Numbered from the stretch's first letter, positions 20,650 through 29,893 are shown. The stretch is DNA of 64,000 bases from Paenibacillus humicus NBRC 102415 (GCF_004000905.1 NZ_BIMD01000004.1:62001-126000), one strand, 5' to 3'. The notes: generated by a model from the sequence alone, not told the origin. A program made the numbers and translations.

Positions 20650-21594
20650 TTATCCCGCAACGCTAGCAGCGGTAAGATCCAGCCAGTCCAGCTCGGCGCG
20701 CGTCAGCTTGATGGATGTCCCTTCCTGGCAAGAGCGGAGCTCTTGCGCGTTCTGGGCGCCGATCAGCGCGCAGGTCGGGAACGGCTGATTGAGCACATAA
20801 GCCAGAGCGATCTGAATGACCGTGACTTCCTTTTCCTTGGCCAGCTGCTCGGCCCGGCGCAGACGCTCCCAGTTGCCGTCGCTGTAGAAGACGCGGACGA
20901 TGTCGTCGTTGTCGCGCACCTCGGGCGAGAAGCGGCCGGTGAAGAAGCCGCGCGCCTGGGAGGACCAGGACAGCAGGGGCAGCTGCTGCTGCTCATGCCA
21001 CCGAAGCGTTTCCGCGTCGGCCGACACGCAGCCGTGCCAGAACGGCTCGTTGACCTTGGCGAGGCTCAAGTTCGGGCTGCTGAAGGTGAAGCCGGCAAGG
21101 CCATGGGCCGCCGCATATTCATTGGCTTCCTGCAGCCGCTGCCAGGTCCAGTTGGAGCCGCCGATCGCGCCGATGCGGCCGGCTTCGATATGCTCGTTCA
21201 GCGCTTCGATGATTTCGCCGACAGGCACGGAAGGATCGTCCCGGTGAAGCGCATACAGCTCCACGTAATCCGTGCGCAGCCGCTCCAGGCTCGTCGTCAG
21301 ATCGCTGTTGATCGCCTGGCGGTTCACGCGGGGACCGGTATGGTCATGATGGGCGCCCTTCGTCAGGATGACGAGGTCATCGCGGTTGCCGCGCTCCTCC
21401 ATGTAACGGCCCAGAACCTCTTCGCTCTGGCCGCCGCAATAGATGTGCGCCGTATCCACGGCATTTCCGCCGATGGCGAGGAAGGCGTCGAGATTGGCCG
21501 CCGCTTTCTCGTACTGGTCATGCGTAAAGTAGTCGGAGCCCTTCATCAGAATCGAGACGGGCTTGTCGGTTCCCGGGATGAGGATTGTTTTCAT
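20650..21594 (-). CDS. Aldo/keto reductase
   Basis: 314 residues. Tetrad residues appear in AVDTAHIYCGG (Asp, Tyr), VILTKG (Lys) and LYALHRDD (His); the fold and SPxARGFFTGRF loop are those of the NADP-dependent reductase superfamily. It differs from the other two reductases in this window by having a long insert around KGAHHDHTGPRVNRQAI. AAGGAGG precedes the ATG. It lies 12 bp after a Gfo/Idh dehydrogenase and both probably act on the same sugar under the divergent AraC regulator. Confidence 0.9.
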   Translation of the reverse strand: MKTILIPGTDKPVSILMKGSDYFTHDQYEKAAANLDAFLAIGGNAVDTAHIYCGGQSEEVLGRYMEERGNRDDLVILTKGAHHDHTGPRVNRQAINSDLTTSLERLRTDYVELYALHRDDPSVPVGEIIEALNEHIEAGRIGAIGGSNWTWQRLQEANEYAAAHGLAGFTFSSPNLSLAKVNEPFWHGCVSADAETLRWHEQQQLPLLSWSSQARGFFTGRFSPEVRDNDDIVRVFYSDGNWERLRRAEQLAKEKEVTVIQIALAYVLNQPFPTCALIGAQNAQELRSCQEGTSIKLTRAELDWLDLTAASVAG

Positions 21595-21606
21595 GGCATT
21601 TCCTCC

Positions 21607-22626
21607 TTATTGGTGGGTTGCAACCGGTTGCAGGACGATGCGCTTGTCCTCGCGCGCCGATTGCAGGCAGGCTTCCAGAACGCGCATGTTGCGGACCGCA
21701 TCCTGCGGCGGGAATTTCTGCGGCTCTCCGTGCAGCACCGTACGGGCGAAATCGTCGCATTCCAGCGAGAAATGGTTGATGTGAGGAACTTCGATTTCCT
21801 CCCGCTGTCCGTTGACTGTTAAGTAGAAATGGGCTCCGCTGTCCTCCGGAGCGATGAAAGCGGAAGGAACCTCGATGATGCCCTCGGTACCGAGCACCTC
21901 GAGCGTATTGCGGAAGGCGCCCCACATGCCGCAGTCGAAGGTAACGCCCAGGCCGCCCGGGAATTCCAGCAATCCTGAAGCCATCATATCGACATCGCCG
22001 TGCTGCGGCGAGAACAAAGCTCTGACGGTGACGGCCTCCGGCTCTTGGCCGAGCAGGAGCCGGGCTGCCGTGATGGGATAACAGCCGACGTCGTAGAGGC
22101 CGCCGCCTCCCCAGTCCTTGTTGAATCGGACGTTGCCGGAGCTGTTGGAGCTGTTGAACGTGAACGTGCCGTGTATGCTTCTCAGATCGCCGATTTTGCC
22201 GGAATCGATAATGCTGCGGATCGTCTCGTAACGGGGATGATGGCGGTACATGAAGGCTTCCGCGAGAATGACGCCGCTCGCGGCCGCTGCTGCAGCCATT
22301 TCTTCCGCTTCGGCCGAGGTCAGCGCGATCGGCTTCTCGCACAGCACATGCTTGCCGGCAGCCATGGCGCGGATCGCCCACTCGCGGTGCAGATGGTTGG
22401 GCAGCGGAATGTAGACCGCCTGGACTTCATCGTCGGCTAACAGCTCCTCATAGCTGCCATAATATCCGGGTATCCCGAATTCATCCGCCGTCCCGCGGGC
22501 CTTCCCTTCATCCCGGCTTGCAATGGCTATGACTTCATTGAGCTCGGATTTCATCAGGCCCGGAATGACCGAACCCCTCGCGATCGATGCGGTGCTCAAA
22601 ATGCCCCATTTCAGCTTCCCGTTCAT
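21607..22626 (-). CDS. Gfo/Idh/MocA-family oxidoreductase
   Basis: 339 residues. The Rossmann domain starts KWGILSTASIARGSVIPGL, and LCEKPIAL gives the family EKP motif. The second domain has DWGGGGLYDVGCYPITAARLLLG, which carries the conserved Asp and Tyr/His of the sugar site, as in glucose-fructose oxidoreductase-like and D-xylose 1-dehydrogenase-like members. AAGGAGGAG lies ahead of the ATG. It is the first gene of a leftward pair with the aldo/keto reductase, and is divergent from an AraC regulator 122 bp away. Confidence 0.92.
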   Translation of the reverse strand: MNGKLKWGILSTASIARGSVIPGLMKSELNEVIAIASRDEGKARGTADEFGIPGYYGSYEELLADDEVQAVYIPLPNHLHREWAIRAMAAGKHVLCEKPIALTSAEAEEMAAAAAASGVILAEAFMYRHHPRYETIRSIIDSGKIGDLRSIHGTFTFNSSNSSGNVRFNKDWGGGGLYDVGCYPITAARLLLGQEPEAVTVRALFSPQHGDVDMMASGLLEFPGGLGVTFDCGMWGAFRNTLEVLGTEGIIEVPSAFIAPEDSGAHFYLTVNGQREEIEVPHINHFSLECDDFARTVLHGEPQKFPPQDAVRNMRVLEACLQSAREDKRIVLQPVATHQ

Positions 22627-22748
22627 GGCTCAAACATCTCCTCCTTCAACAACTGCGATTATATTGTCATTATATGAAATGGAAGATAGAATAAAAATAA
22701 TAATATTTTGAGAGTCATTAGAACAATATTGTCCTGGAGGAGATTTCA

Positions 22749-23585
22749 ATGGAGCGGCAGGCCCATTTATTGACCTGGCCGGATCTTCCGTACTTCGTCT
22801 TTCCGGAATCGGTCGGCAGATACACGGAATATCCCACGCATTCGGTGCATCGGGAGGCAGGTGCCCTGAACAACTTCAACATCCATTACGTCGCCTCCGG
22901 GCGGGGGTATGTCGAGGTGGAAGGCAAGATCCACGAGCTGGAGCGGGGCGAGGCGGTTCTGTATTTTCCGCTGCAGCGACAGCGGTATTACAGCAGCGCC
23001 GAGGAGCCGTGGGATGTGCGCTGGATCCATTTTTATGGCGGCACGCTTCATGATTATATGATCGAAAGGGGCTTCCACAAGAACAATCTGTGGAAGCTGC
23101 GCCAGCCCTCCGCCTGGGAGGAGGCTCATCTCGCGCTGCTCCAGGAAGCCGAAGCGAACAGCATGACCCGACCGGCGCTGCTGTCCACGCTGACGTATGC
23201 GGTGCTCGCGGAGTTCGTGCAGCAGGCGGTCAGCCTGACCTCGGGGCGCACGAGCCCGGCGGAGAGCCGCGTCATCGGCCTGCTGCCGCTCATGCAGCAG
23301 GAGGCGGCGAAGCCGTTCATCCTTCAGGAATGGGCGGATCGGGCGGAGGTGAGCCCGCATTATTTCTGCAAGCTGTTCAAGAGCGCCATGCAGATGACGC
23401 CATCGGACTTCGTGACGCGCGCCCGGCTGCAGATGGCGAAGCAGCAGCTGCTGGAGCGGAAGGACGACAACATCGGAGACATCGCCGTGCGGGCCGGATA
23501 TCCGAGCGCCAGCTATTTCAACAAGCGGTTCCAGGAGCATGAAGGGATGACGCCGACGGAGTATCGGAGCTTGTTCAACAACTGA
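22749..23585 (+). CDS. AraC-family transcriptional regulator
   Basis: 278 residues. The first 150 residues form a cupin-like sensing domain (FNIHYVASGRGYVEVEGKIHELERGEAVLYFP). The C-terminal 100 residues hold two helix-turn-helix motifs (LQEWADRAEVSPHYFCKLFKSAM and IGDIAVRAGYPSASYFNKRFQEHEGMTPTEYR). Such single-component regulators activate sugar genes in response to a bound ligand. It is divergent from the Gfo/Idh - reductase pair across an AT-rich 122-bp region, so that pair is the likely target. GGAGGAG precedes the ATG. Confidence 0.92.
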   Translation: MERQAHLLTWPDLPYFVFPESVGRYTEYPTHSVHREAGALNNFNIHYVASGRGYVEVEGKIHELERGEAVLYFPLQRQRYYSSAEEPWDVRWIHFYGGTLHDYMIERGFHKNNLWKLRQPSAWEEAHLALLQEAEANSMTRPALLSTLTYAVLAEFVQQAVSLTSGRTSPAESRVIGLLPLMQQEAAKPFILQEWADRAEVSPHYFCKLFKSAMQMTPSDFVTRARLQMAKQQLLERKDDNIGDIAVRAGYPSASYFNKRFQEHEGMTPTEYRSLFNN

Positions 23586-23676
23586 CTCAGGCTTGGGAAA
23601 GGTTCGGACAGGAACATGAGCCCGCAACCTTGCGCAGCCGCCTTGCGTTTTTGAGAGCATGGGAGGGATGATCGCG

Positions 23677-24075
23677 TTGAAAAAGAAGCTCTCGCTGCTC
23701 CTTGTCTTGCTGCTCCTATTCCTGTCCGCATATACCGCAGGCTTCATCTGGATAAGGAACGGCGTCCAAAAAATAATGACGATTGGAATGCAAACGGATA
23801 TAAACTTCGCTCCCTACATGAACGAGCAGGCCTACGACAAGCTGAATCCGCTGAAGCGCGGTTTGGTGCAGTCGCCTTACCGCTACGAGCCGAACAAACA
23901 TAAAATCTTTTCCATCGTTCCGGTTCATTCCTTTTTTGGAGCCTATGTTTATGCCAAGCAGAGTTTTTCCTTCCAAGCTGGCGATCATCGGTTCGGATCG
24001 GTGGAGACCATCAGGATGAGAGTGAAATGGAAAAACGGACACTGGCATGCGGAAGAGGTGGAAATAAATCCTTGA
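23677..24075 (+). CDS. Small membrane-anchored protein of unknown function
   Basis: About 132 residues. The N-terminus KKKLSLLLVLLLLFLSAYTAGFIWI is a single membrane anchor or uncleaved signal; the rest is extracellular, mixed hydrophilic, ending in a likely beta-strand pair (VETIRMRVKWKNGHWHAEEVEI). No Cys lipobox. The TTG at 23677 is preferred: GGGAGG (23661-23666) lies ten bases before it, while the in-frame ATG at 23668 is too close. I do not recognise a family. It stands between an AraC gene and a terminator-like hairpin. Confidence 0.65.
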   Translation: MKKKLSLLLVLLLLFLSAYTAGFIWIRNGVQKIMTIGMQTDINFAPYMNEQAYDKLNPLKRGLVQSPYRYEPNKHKIFSIVPVHSFFGAYVYAKQSFSFQAGDHRFGSVETIRMRVKWKNGHWHAEEVEINP

Positions 24076-24123
24076 GCGCCGATGGCGGGACTATAGCTGT
24101 TCTCGTGCAGGAGGCAACTGGCA

Positions 24124-24154
24124 AAAGAGCGCTCGTCGACGACGGGCGCTCTTT
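24124..24154 (+). terminator. Terminator-like hairpin
   Basis: AAAGAGCGC / GCGCTCTTT stem with a self-complementary TCGTCGACGA loop lies about 50 bp past the small gene; only three T follow, so efficiency is uncertain. Confidence 0.5.
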
Positions 24155-24207
24155 GCTGTGCGGTTAACAGATTGCTGGAATAGGAAAGAAGGTCCGAACG
24201 GACTTTT

Positions 24208-25167
24208 CTATTCTTCCGTTCCCGTCAAAATCGCCTCGATCTTCGCGACGATCTCTTCCGAAAGCTCTACGCCCGAAGCCTTCACATTCTCTTCCAGCTG
24301 GGACACCTTCGTCGCTCCGACGAGCGTGCTGGCTACGCTGTCATGGCGCAGAATCCAGGCGAGCGCCAGGCTGGAGAGGGACAAGCCCAGCTCGTTCGCC
24401 ACGGCGTCCAGCTGGTCGACCTTGCGCAGATGGCTGTCGGTCAAGTAGTTCTTGATCCACATGTTCGTCTTCGGATCGCTCGCACGGCTGCCCTCTGGAA
24501 GTTCTTGGCCGAGCCGGTATTTGCCGGTGAGCACGCCTTGGGCGAGAGGGGAGAACACGACCTGCGAGATGCCGTTCTTCTCGCTGACGGCCAGCACGTC
24601 CCGCTCGATGGTGCGGTTGAACATGCTGTACTCCGGCTGGTTGACGACGATGCGGTCCAGCAGGTACTTGTCCGCGACCTGAACCGCCTCCTGGATCTGG
24701 GCCGCGCTCCATTCGCTGACGCCGACGTACAGCACCTTGCCCTGGCGGACAAAGTCCTCGATCGTGCGCAGCGTCTCCTCCACCGGAGTCTCGGGATCGT
24801 AGCGGTGGCAGTAGAAAATGTCGACGTAGTCCTGCTTCAGCCGCTTCAGGCTGGCGTTCAGCTGCTCGACGACATGCTTGCGGGAGAGGCCCCGGTCATT
24901 CGGGCCCGAGCCCATCGGCCAGAACGCCTTCGTCGCCAGCACATACGACTCGCGCGGATACGCAGGCAGAATGTCGCCGAGCATGGATTCCGCTGCGCCC
25001 TGCTCATACACATTGGCGGTGTCGATGAAGTTGATGCCGAGCTCGAAGGCGCGGTCGACCAGCTTCGCACCCGTATTTTCACCGACTGTATGTCCGTACG
25101 TCATCCAGCTGCCGAGACTGATCTCGCTGACCTTGAGGCCGGAGCGGCCAAGCTTTCTGTATTTCAT
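24208..25167 (-). CDS. Aldo/keto reductase, Kv-beta/YakC-like
   Basis: About 319 residues starting MKYRKLGRSGLKVSEISLGSW, the standard beginning of the Kv-beta-like subgroup. Tetrad residues are in NFIDTANVYEQGAAE (Asp, Tyr), LATKAFW (Lys) and IFYCHRYDPETP (His). NQPEYSMFNR and FSPLAQGVLTGKYR are subgroup marks, and GATKVSQLEENV is the cofactor loop. It reduces aldehydes or ketones with NADPH; the physiological substrate is unknown. The start at 25165-25167 has AGGAGAG nine bases upstream; an upstream in-frame ATG at 25227 lacks one. Single gene. Confidence 0.9.
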   Translation of the reverse strand: MKYRKLGRSGLKVSEISLGSWMTYGHTVGENTGAKLVDRAFELGINFIDTANVYEQGAAESMLGDILPAYPRESYVLATKAFWPMGSGPNDRGLSRKHVVEQLNASLKRLKQDYVDIFYCHRYDPETPVEETLRTIEDFVRQGKVLYVGVSEWSAAQIQEAVQVADKYLLDRIVVNQPEYSMFNRTIERDVLAVSEKNGISQVVFSPLAQGVLTGKYRLGQELPEGSRASDPKTNMWIKNYLTDSHLRKVDQLDAVANELGLSLSSLALAWILRHDSVASTLVGATKVSQLEENVKASGVELSEEIVAKIEAILTGTEE

Positions 25168-25277
25168 TCGCTGTCTCTCCTGACATTGAGATATTGGATT
25201 CCGTTGTTTCCCGCGCTCAGCATGCAAGGATATGAACGCGTGTTTACAAAGTTTATCACGACTCGGTCCTCCTCACA

Positions 25278-25291
25278 ATAGAGCGTTTTCA
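25278..25291 (-). promoter_or_regulatory. Possible cre site upstream of the 24208-25167 reductase
   Basis: The minus strand reads TGAAAACGCTCTAT, close to the CcpA consensus but with the last two bases mismatched. It shares GCGTTTTCA (plus strand) with the sites at 6106 and 11738. Confidence 0.3.
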
Positions 25292-25408
25292 TTGTACGAG
25301 CCGAAAGAGGGGTCAAACCGTATCGATTTGCCCTGAGAAAGATAAATCCGCCCTATAGATGGAAGGGGATTCCATCGCTAAACTGGAGAAAGCAAGCCCG
25401 CCGATTTA

Positions 25409-25422
25409 TGAAAGCGCTTGCT
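25409..25422 (+). promoter_or_regulatory. Possible cre site upstream of the secreted glycosidase
   Basis: TGAAAGCGCTTGCT contains the symmetric core AAGCGCTT of CcpA operators, two mismatches from consensus, about 115 bp before the 25536 start codon. Catabolite control of this glycosidase would be expected. Confidence 0.4.
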
Positions 25423-25535
25423 GATGCGAAGTCGAGGAGGTGGGGAAGACTGCCGATTCAACGGCAGCCTGCAACAGGGGTCGCAGCCAGACGTCGCCGC
25501 CATCCAGCATTCGATCGAGATCAAAGGAGGAACTT

Positions 25536-27227
25536 ATGAACAAATCCCGTCTCTTCAACCGCCGCCGCCTGCTCTCTCTGCTCGTCGCTGTCGCCATGCT
25601 GGCAACCGGGATGTCCCTGTCCGCCAGCCAAGCCTCGGCCGCCTCCGCGTTCGCCCAGACAGCCGCCTCCGGCTACAGCAGCCAGTCCGGCATCCAGCTC
25701 GAAGCCTCCAGCGAGGGCGGCCAGAACGTCGCCTTCATCGACAACGGCGACTATATCGCCTTCAACGGAGTCGACTTCGGCAGCGGAGCGTCGTCGCTCG
25801 ACGTCCGCGTCGCCAGCAACAACAGCGGCGGCAGCATCGAGGCGCGCCTGGACAGCGTGTCCGGCACGCTGATCGGAACCTGCGCCGTCCCGGGAACGGG
25901 CGGCTGGCAGAACTGGCAGACCAAGTCCTGCTCCGTCTCCGGAGCAAGCGGTGTCCATACGCTGTACCTGAAGTTTACCGGAGGCGCCGGCAACCTGTTC
26001 AACATTCTCTGGTTCAAGTTCAATGCGGCTTCGGCGCCAAGCGGCGGAGACGTCGTCGGCAAGCTGTTTGCGGGCTACCAGGGCTGGTTCAATGCCGCAG
26101 GCGACGGCTCTCCGAACGGAGGCTGGGTGCACTGGTCCAAAAACAGCAGCGCGCCTGCCGCGACCGGCAACGTCAACTTCGAGCTGTATCCCGACATGAG
26201 GGAATATACGAAGTCCTACCAGACCGGACTCGGCAATTTTGGCAACGGCTCCTCGGCCAAGCTGTTCTCCTCGTATGACCAGGAGACGGTGAGCAAGCAT
26301 TTCGAATGGATGAAGACGTACAACATCGACGGAGCGGCCCTCCAGCGGTTCGGGGCGGACGAGAGCGACACGCCGAACAACTGGAAGACGAACCGCGACA
26401 GCGTCGCCGTCAAGGTCAAGAACGCGGCGGAGGCGAACAACCGCAAGTTCTACGTCATGTACGACATTACCGGCATGAACGCCTCCAACTGGGTCAATGC
26501 CGTCAAGCATGACTGGACGGCCAACGTCGTCAACGCGATGGGACTTCCCTCGTCCAGCGCCTACGCCAAGCAGAACGGCAAAACGGTCGTCTGCATCTGG
26601 GGCATCGGCTTCACCGACCGTCCCGGCACGGCCGCCGAGTCGGCGGGGCTGATCAGCTGGTTCAAGCAGCAGGGCGTCTATGTCATCGGCGGCGTGCCGG
26701 CCTACTGGCGCACCGGCGTCAACGACTCCAAGGCCGGGTTCCTCGACGTGTACAAGTCGCTGGACATGATCTCCCCGTGGTTCGTCGGCCGCTTTCACGA
26801 CATGAACGACGCAGACAGCTGGAAGACCAACGTCTGGCAGCCGGACTACACGTTCACGCAGCAGAACAATATCGCCTACCAGCCCGTCATCTGGCCGGGC
26901 TCGGCCTGGTCCAACATGACCGGCGGCCCGCGCAACGAGAATCCGCGCATGCACGGCGATTTCATGTGGAGGCAGGCTTACGACATGAAGACGGTCGGCA
27001 TCAACACCGGCTACGTCGCGATGTTCGACGAGTACGACGAAGGAACGGCCATCGCCAAGATCGCCGAGAACAGCTCCATGATTCCGACGAATCAATACTT
27101 CCTGACGCTGGACGCCGACGGCGTGTCGGTATCGTCGGACTTCTACCTGAGGCTCGCGGGGGACATCAACCGCATGTTCAAGGGAGAGCTGCCGGTTACG
27201 GCGACCCATCCGACGAGCCACCGCTAA
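25536..27227 (+). CDS. Secreted CBM6 - GH71/99-like glycoside hydrolase
   Basis: 563 residues. A typical Sec signal ends near ASQASAAS (residues 1-36). Residues about 38-153 match a CBM6 lectin module (SGIQLEASSEGGQNVAFIDNGDYIAF, then GGWQNWQTKSCSVSGASGVHTLYLKF). From about 163 on (KLFAGYQGWFNAAGDGSPNGGWVHW, YVMYDITGMNASNW, GFTDRPGTAAES, PVIWPGSAWSNM, GYVAMFDEYDEGTA) is a GH71/GH99-like barrel often labelled xylosidase/arabinosidase. GH99 members are endo-alpha-mannosidases; the exact activity here is not certain. AAAGGAGG lies before the ATG. The next genes encode an ABC importer and a GH38 alpha-mannosidase, which supports an alpha-mannoside target. Confidence 0.85.
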   Translation: MNKSRLFNRRRLLSLLVAVAMLATGMSLSASQASAASAFAQTAASGYSSQSGIQLEASSEGGQNVAFIDNGDYIAFNGVDFGSGASSLDVRVASNNSGGSIEARLDSVSGTLIGTCAVPGTGGWQNWQTKSCSVSGASGVHTLYLKFTGGAGNLFNILWFKFNAASAPSGGDVVGKLFAGYQGWFNAAGDGSPNGGWVHWSKNSSAPAATGNVNFELYPDMREYTKSYQTGLGNFGNGSSAKLFSSYDQETVSKHFEWMKTYNIDGAALQRFGADESDTPNNWKTNRDSVAVKVKNAAEANNRKFYVMYDITGMNASNWVNAVKHDWTANVVNAMGLPSSSAYAKQNGKTVVCIWGIGFTDRPGTAAESAGLISWFKQQGVYVIGGVPAYWRTGVNDSKAGFLDVYKSLDMISPWFVGRFHDMNDADSWKTNVWQPDYTFTQQNNIAYQPVIWPGSAWSNMTGGPRNENPRMHGDFMWRQAYDMKTVGINTGYVAMFDEYDEGTAIAKIAENSSMIPTNQYFLTLDADGVSVSSDFYLRLAGDINRMFKGELPVTATHPTSHR

Positions 27228-27234
27228 GCAACAC

Positions 27235-27273
27235 AAGCCTCTATGGGACGCTATCGTCCTGTAGAGGCTTTTT
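27235..27273 (+). terminator. Terminator after the secreted glycosidase
   Basis: AAGCCTCTA / TAGAGGCTT stem with an inner GGGAC/GTCC pair, followed by five T. Confidence 0.88.
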
Positions 27274-27399
27274 CGCGTGGACTCCTACGGATTCCTATTT
27301 TCTCCCACCCGGAAATAATCGCTGGGCAAGCTGAGGCATCGCATGAACCGGCTCAAATCCGCGTCCGCGCAAGGTTGAACCGCAGCTTCCCGAGACAAA

Positions 27400-27464
27400 G
27401 CCAAGATCGGCCTGCAAAAGCCAATTCCGCCTCCTGTATGCTTTCCTGTCTCCTGCGCTACGAT
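27400..27464 (+). promoter_or_regulatory. Promoter with tandem AraC-type half-sites, transporter operon 1
   Basis: Half-sites GCCAAGATC (27400) and GCCAATTCC (27420) lie 20 bp apart, two helical turns. A TACGAT -10 box sits at 27459-27464, preceded by TGCGC, and there is no recognisable -35. The 32 bp from 27400 match 28 of 32 bases with 47351-47382 upstream of another sugar transporter, where the -10 box sits at nearly the same distance. This layout fits a promoter dependent on an AraC-family activator. Confidence 0.65.
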
Positions 27465-27530
27465 GAATAGGCGAGGCGGGCAGCCGCCGCAGGAACGACT
27501 CCAAGCTAAATACAGAAAAGGTGGTTGGCC

Positions 27531-28910
27531 ATGAATAGAAAAGCAGGTTGTATCCTATCGACGATGACGGCATCCGCTCTCCTGCTGAGCGCTTGCTCGG
27601 GCGGCGGAGGCGACGATAACGCTGCGGGCTCCGGCAAGGAGCTGACGATGTGGACCTGGAAGGTGGCGTACACGCCGGGCTTCGAGGCGGCGGCCAAGCT
27701 GTACGAGCAGAAGACGGGCGTCAAGGTCAAGATCGACACCTTCACTCCGGACGACACGTACCGCCAGAAGTTCCAGGCGGCGGCCAACTCCAAAAACCTG
27801 CCGGATGTCATCAACTGGTGGGCGACCGCGGGCGATTCCATCGAAGGCTCCGTGCTGGAGCTGTCCGGCGAAATCAAGGACGACGTGCTCGGCAAATACG
27901 TCGGCACCGCAATGGACCCGATCCGCATCACGCAGACCCAGGTGGACTCCTGGAAGACGGATAAAAACGCCACGACCGTCCAGAAAGGACTGAAGGTCGG
28001 CGAGTTCTACGGCCTGCCGCTCGACATCGGAGGCTTCTTCACCTTCTACGGCAACAAGAAGCTGCTGGAGGAAGCCGGGCTGAAGGCGGAAGCGCCGAAA
28101 ACCTGGGAGGAATTCGTCTCCATGATGGAAGCCGTCAAGGCGAAAAGCGGAACGCCGGGCCTCGTGTTCGGCGCGAAAATTCCGGATCTGTGGGAGAACT
28201 GGGCCGGCTCCGCGCTTTCCATCATGCATGGCGGACCGCAGGGCTACATCGATCTGCTGGAGCGCAAGGCCAAGATGAGCGATCCCGCCAACCTGCCGGT
28301 CGTCAAGGCCATGGAGACGCTGGCGGGCAAGGATCTGCTCATGCCGGGCGTCCTGTCGACCGACATCGACGGCGCCGACCAGGCGTTCGCGGCGGGCAAG
28401 GCGGCGTTCGACCTTGGCGGCTCCTTCACGATGTCGACGCTGCTCGCGATGGGCATGAAGCCGGAGGATATCATCACGTTCCCGGTGCCGCCGCTGGAAG
28501 GCTCCAAAATCCAGGCCTGGACGACCGATCCGTTCACCCTGACGCAGCTGTCCGTCAATAAGGATTCCAAAAACCGCGAAGCGGCGCTTGATTTCATCAC
28601 CTTCATGACGACCGATCCCGAAGCGGCCGTCGCCTTCGCGAACGGCGCCTACACCGTGCCGGCCGTAAATCTCGGCGACCATGCCAAGGATCTCGATCCG
28701 AACCTGAAGTCCATCTCCGACGCCTTCGCCAAGGAGCCTGGACCGTATTCCGAAGCTTCGCCGGCCATCAATTCCCTGCGCGGCAAGCATAAGGAATGGG
28801 AAGTGTACGCCCAGGCGCTGCAGTCGGTCATCGAGAAGAAGCTGACGGCGGAGCAGGCGGCGGGGAAATTCGACGACACGATGGCGAAGCTTGAGGCAAG
28901 CGGCAACTAA
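27531..28910 (+). CDS. Sugar ABC transporter substrate-binding lipoprotein
   Basis: 459 residues. Lipoprotein signal LLLSACSGG (Cys about 22) anchors it outside the membrane. The family 1 extracellular binding domain shows ELTMWTWK, KLYEQKTGVKVKIDTFTPDD, a hinge region with GEFYGLPLDIGGFFTFYGNKKLLEEAGL, and FAAGKAAFDLGGSFTM. It captures an oligosaccharide for the two permeases encoded next; a mannoside is inferred from the GH38 and GH71/99-like neighbours. AAAGGTGG precedes the ATG. No ATPase is encoded in this unit, so an MsmX-type ATPase, such as the one at 47459, is probably shared. Confidence 0.93.
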   Translation: MNRKAGCILSTMTASALLLSACSGGGGDDNAAGSGKELTMWTWKVAYTPGFEAAAKLYEQKTGVKVKIDTFTPDDTYRQKFQAAANSKNLPDVINWWATAGDSIEGSVLELSGEIKDDVLGKYVGTAMDPIRITQTQVDSWKTDKNATTVQKGLKVGEFYGLPLDIGGFFTFYGNKKLLEEAGLKAEAPKTWEEFVSMMEAVKAKSGTPGLVFGAKIPDLWENWAGSALSIMHGGPQGYIDLLERKAKMSDPANLPVVKAMETLAGKDLLMPGVLSTDIDGADQAFAAGKAAFDLGGSFTMSTLLAMGMKPEDIITFPVPPLEGSKIQAWTTDPFTLTQLSVNKDSKNREAALDFITFMTTDPEAAVAFANGAYTVPAVNLGDHAKDLDPNLKSISDAFAKEPGPYSEASPAINSLRGKHKEWEVYAQALQSVIEKKLTAEQAAGKFDDTMAKLEASGN

Positions 28911-28923
28911 GTCCCGATCCATC

Positions 28924-28956
28924 CGGCCGGCCGGCGCATCCAGCGCCGGCCGGCCG
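28924..28956 (+). other. Strong hairpin between binding-protein and permease genes
   Basis: Perfect 14-bp stem CGGCCGGCCGGCGC / GCGCCGGCCGGCCG with loop ATCCA and no T-run. It probably protects the binding-protein mRNA end or attenuates read-through, so that binding protein outnumbers permease. Confidence 0.75.
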
Positions 28957-28987
28957 TTACTCCAAGAGCCTGAAGGTGATTTTTGAG

Positions 28988-29881
28988 ATGGTAACGACAA
29001 AAAACAAATGGGTGCCGTATCTGTTCCTGCTGCCCGGCGTGCTGCTGTTTCTCGGCGTCGGGGTGTATTCGGTCGGCTTCTCCATCCTGCTCAGCTTCTA
29101 CAACTGGTCGGGCATCGACTTCTCGACGGCGCGCTTCGAGGGGCTGGCGAACTTCCGCCAGTTTCTGCTCGGCGACGACCCGATCGTCACGCAGAACTTC
29201 TACAAGGCGCTGCTGCACAACGCGCTGATCGCCGTCTTCCAGGTGGTCATCGTCGTGCCGGCGGCGCTCGTGCTGGCGTTCACCTTGCAGAACACGAAGA
29301 TGGCCGCGATGTACCGCACCGTCTATTTCTTGCCTATGATTGCGTCCGGTGTCGCGATTTTCTACGTCTGGAAAGGGCTGTTCGAGCCCGCCGGCGCGCT
29401 CAATGCGCTGTTCCAATGGATCGGCCTGGACTTCCTCGTCATTCCCGGAGGCATGCTCGGCAGCTCGTCGACCTCGCTCATGGGCATCATCCTGACGACG
29501 ATCTGGGGCGGCCTTCCGGGCACGCTCATCCTGTATTACGCGGGACTTACATCCATCGACCCGACCCTCTACGAGGCGGCCAGCGTGGACGGGGCGAGCA
29601 AGACGACCCTCATCCGCAAGATTACATGGCCGCTGCTCAAGCCGATCACGCTGATCGCGGTCATCCAGATGATCAACGGGGCTTTTCAGACGTTCGAGAA
29701 CGTATTCATCATGACCGGCGGGGGACCGGGCGGCAGCTCGGAGGTCATCGGAACTCTCGTGTACCGCACCGCGTTCCTCGACAACGACTACGGCCTGGCA
29801 AGCGCGATCGGATGGGTCTCCTTCCTCGTAACGGGAGTCATCGCCATCTTCAGCATCCGCTCCTTCCAGGCGGACATATAG
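28988..29881 (+). CDS. Sugar ABC transporter permease (MalF/UgpA-type)
   Basis: About 297 residues, six membrane helices, first at WVPYLFLLPGVLLFLGVGVY. The EAA loop reads YEAASVDGASKTTLIRKITWPLLKPITL, the contact point for the ATPase. VFIMTGGGPGGSSEVIGTLVYR near the end is typical of the sugar-1 permease family. An in-frame GTG at 28976 overlaps the ribosome binding site GAAGG; the ATG at 28988 is taken. It pairs with the next permease to form the channel. Confidence 0.93.
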   Translation: MVTTKNKWVPYLFLLPGVLLFLGVGVYSVGFSILLSFYNWSGIDFSTARFEGLANFRQFLLGDDPIVTQNFYKALLHNALIAVFQVVIVVPAALVLAFTLQNTKMAAMYRTVYFLPMIASGVAIFYVWKGLFEPAGALNALFQWIGLDFLVIPGGMLGSSSTSLMGIILTTIWGGLPGTLILYYAGLTSIDPTLYEAASVDGASKTTLIRKITWPLLKPITLIAVIQMINGAFQTFENVFIMTGGGPGGSSEVIGTLVYRTAFLDNDYGLASAIGWVSFLVTGVIAIFSIRSFQADI

Positions 29882-29893
29882 GAGGGGACCCGC

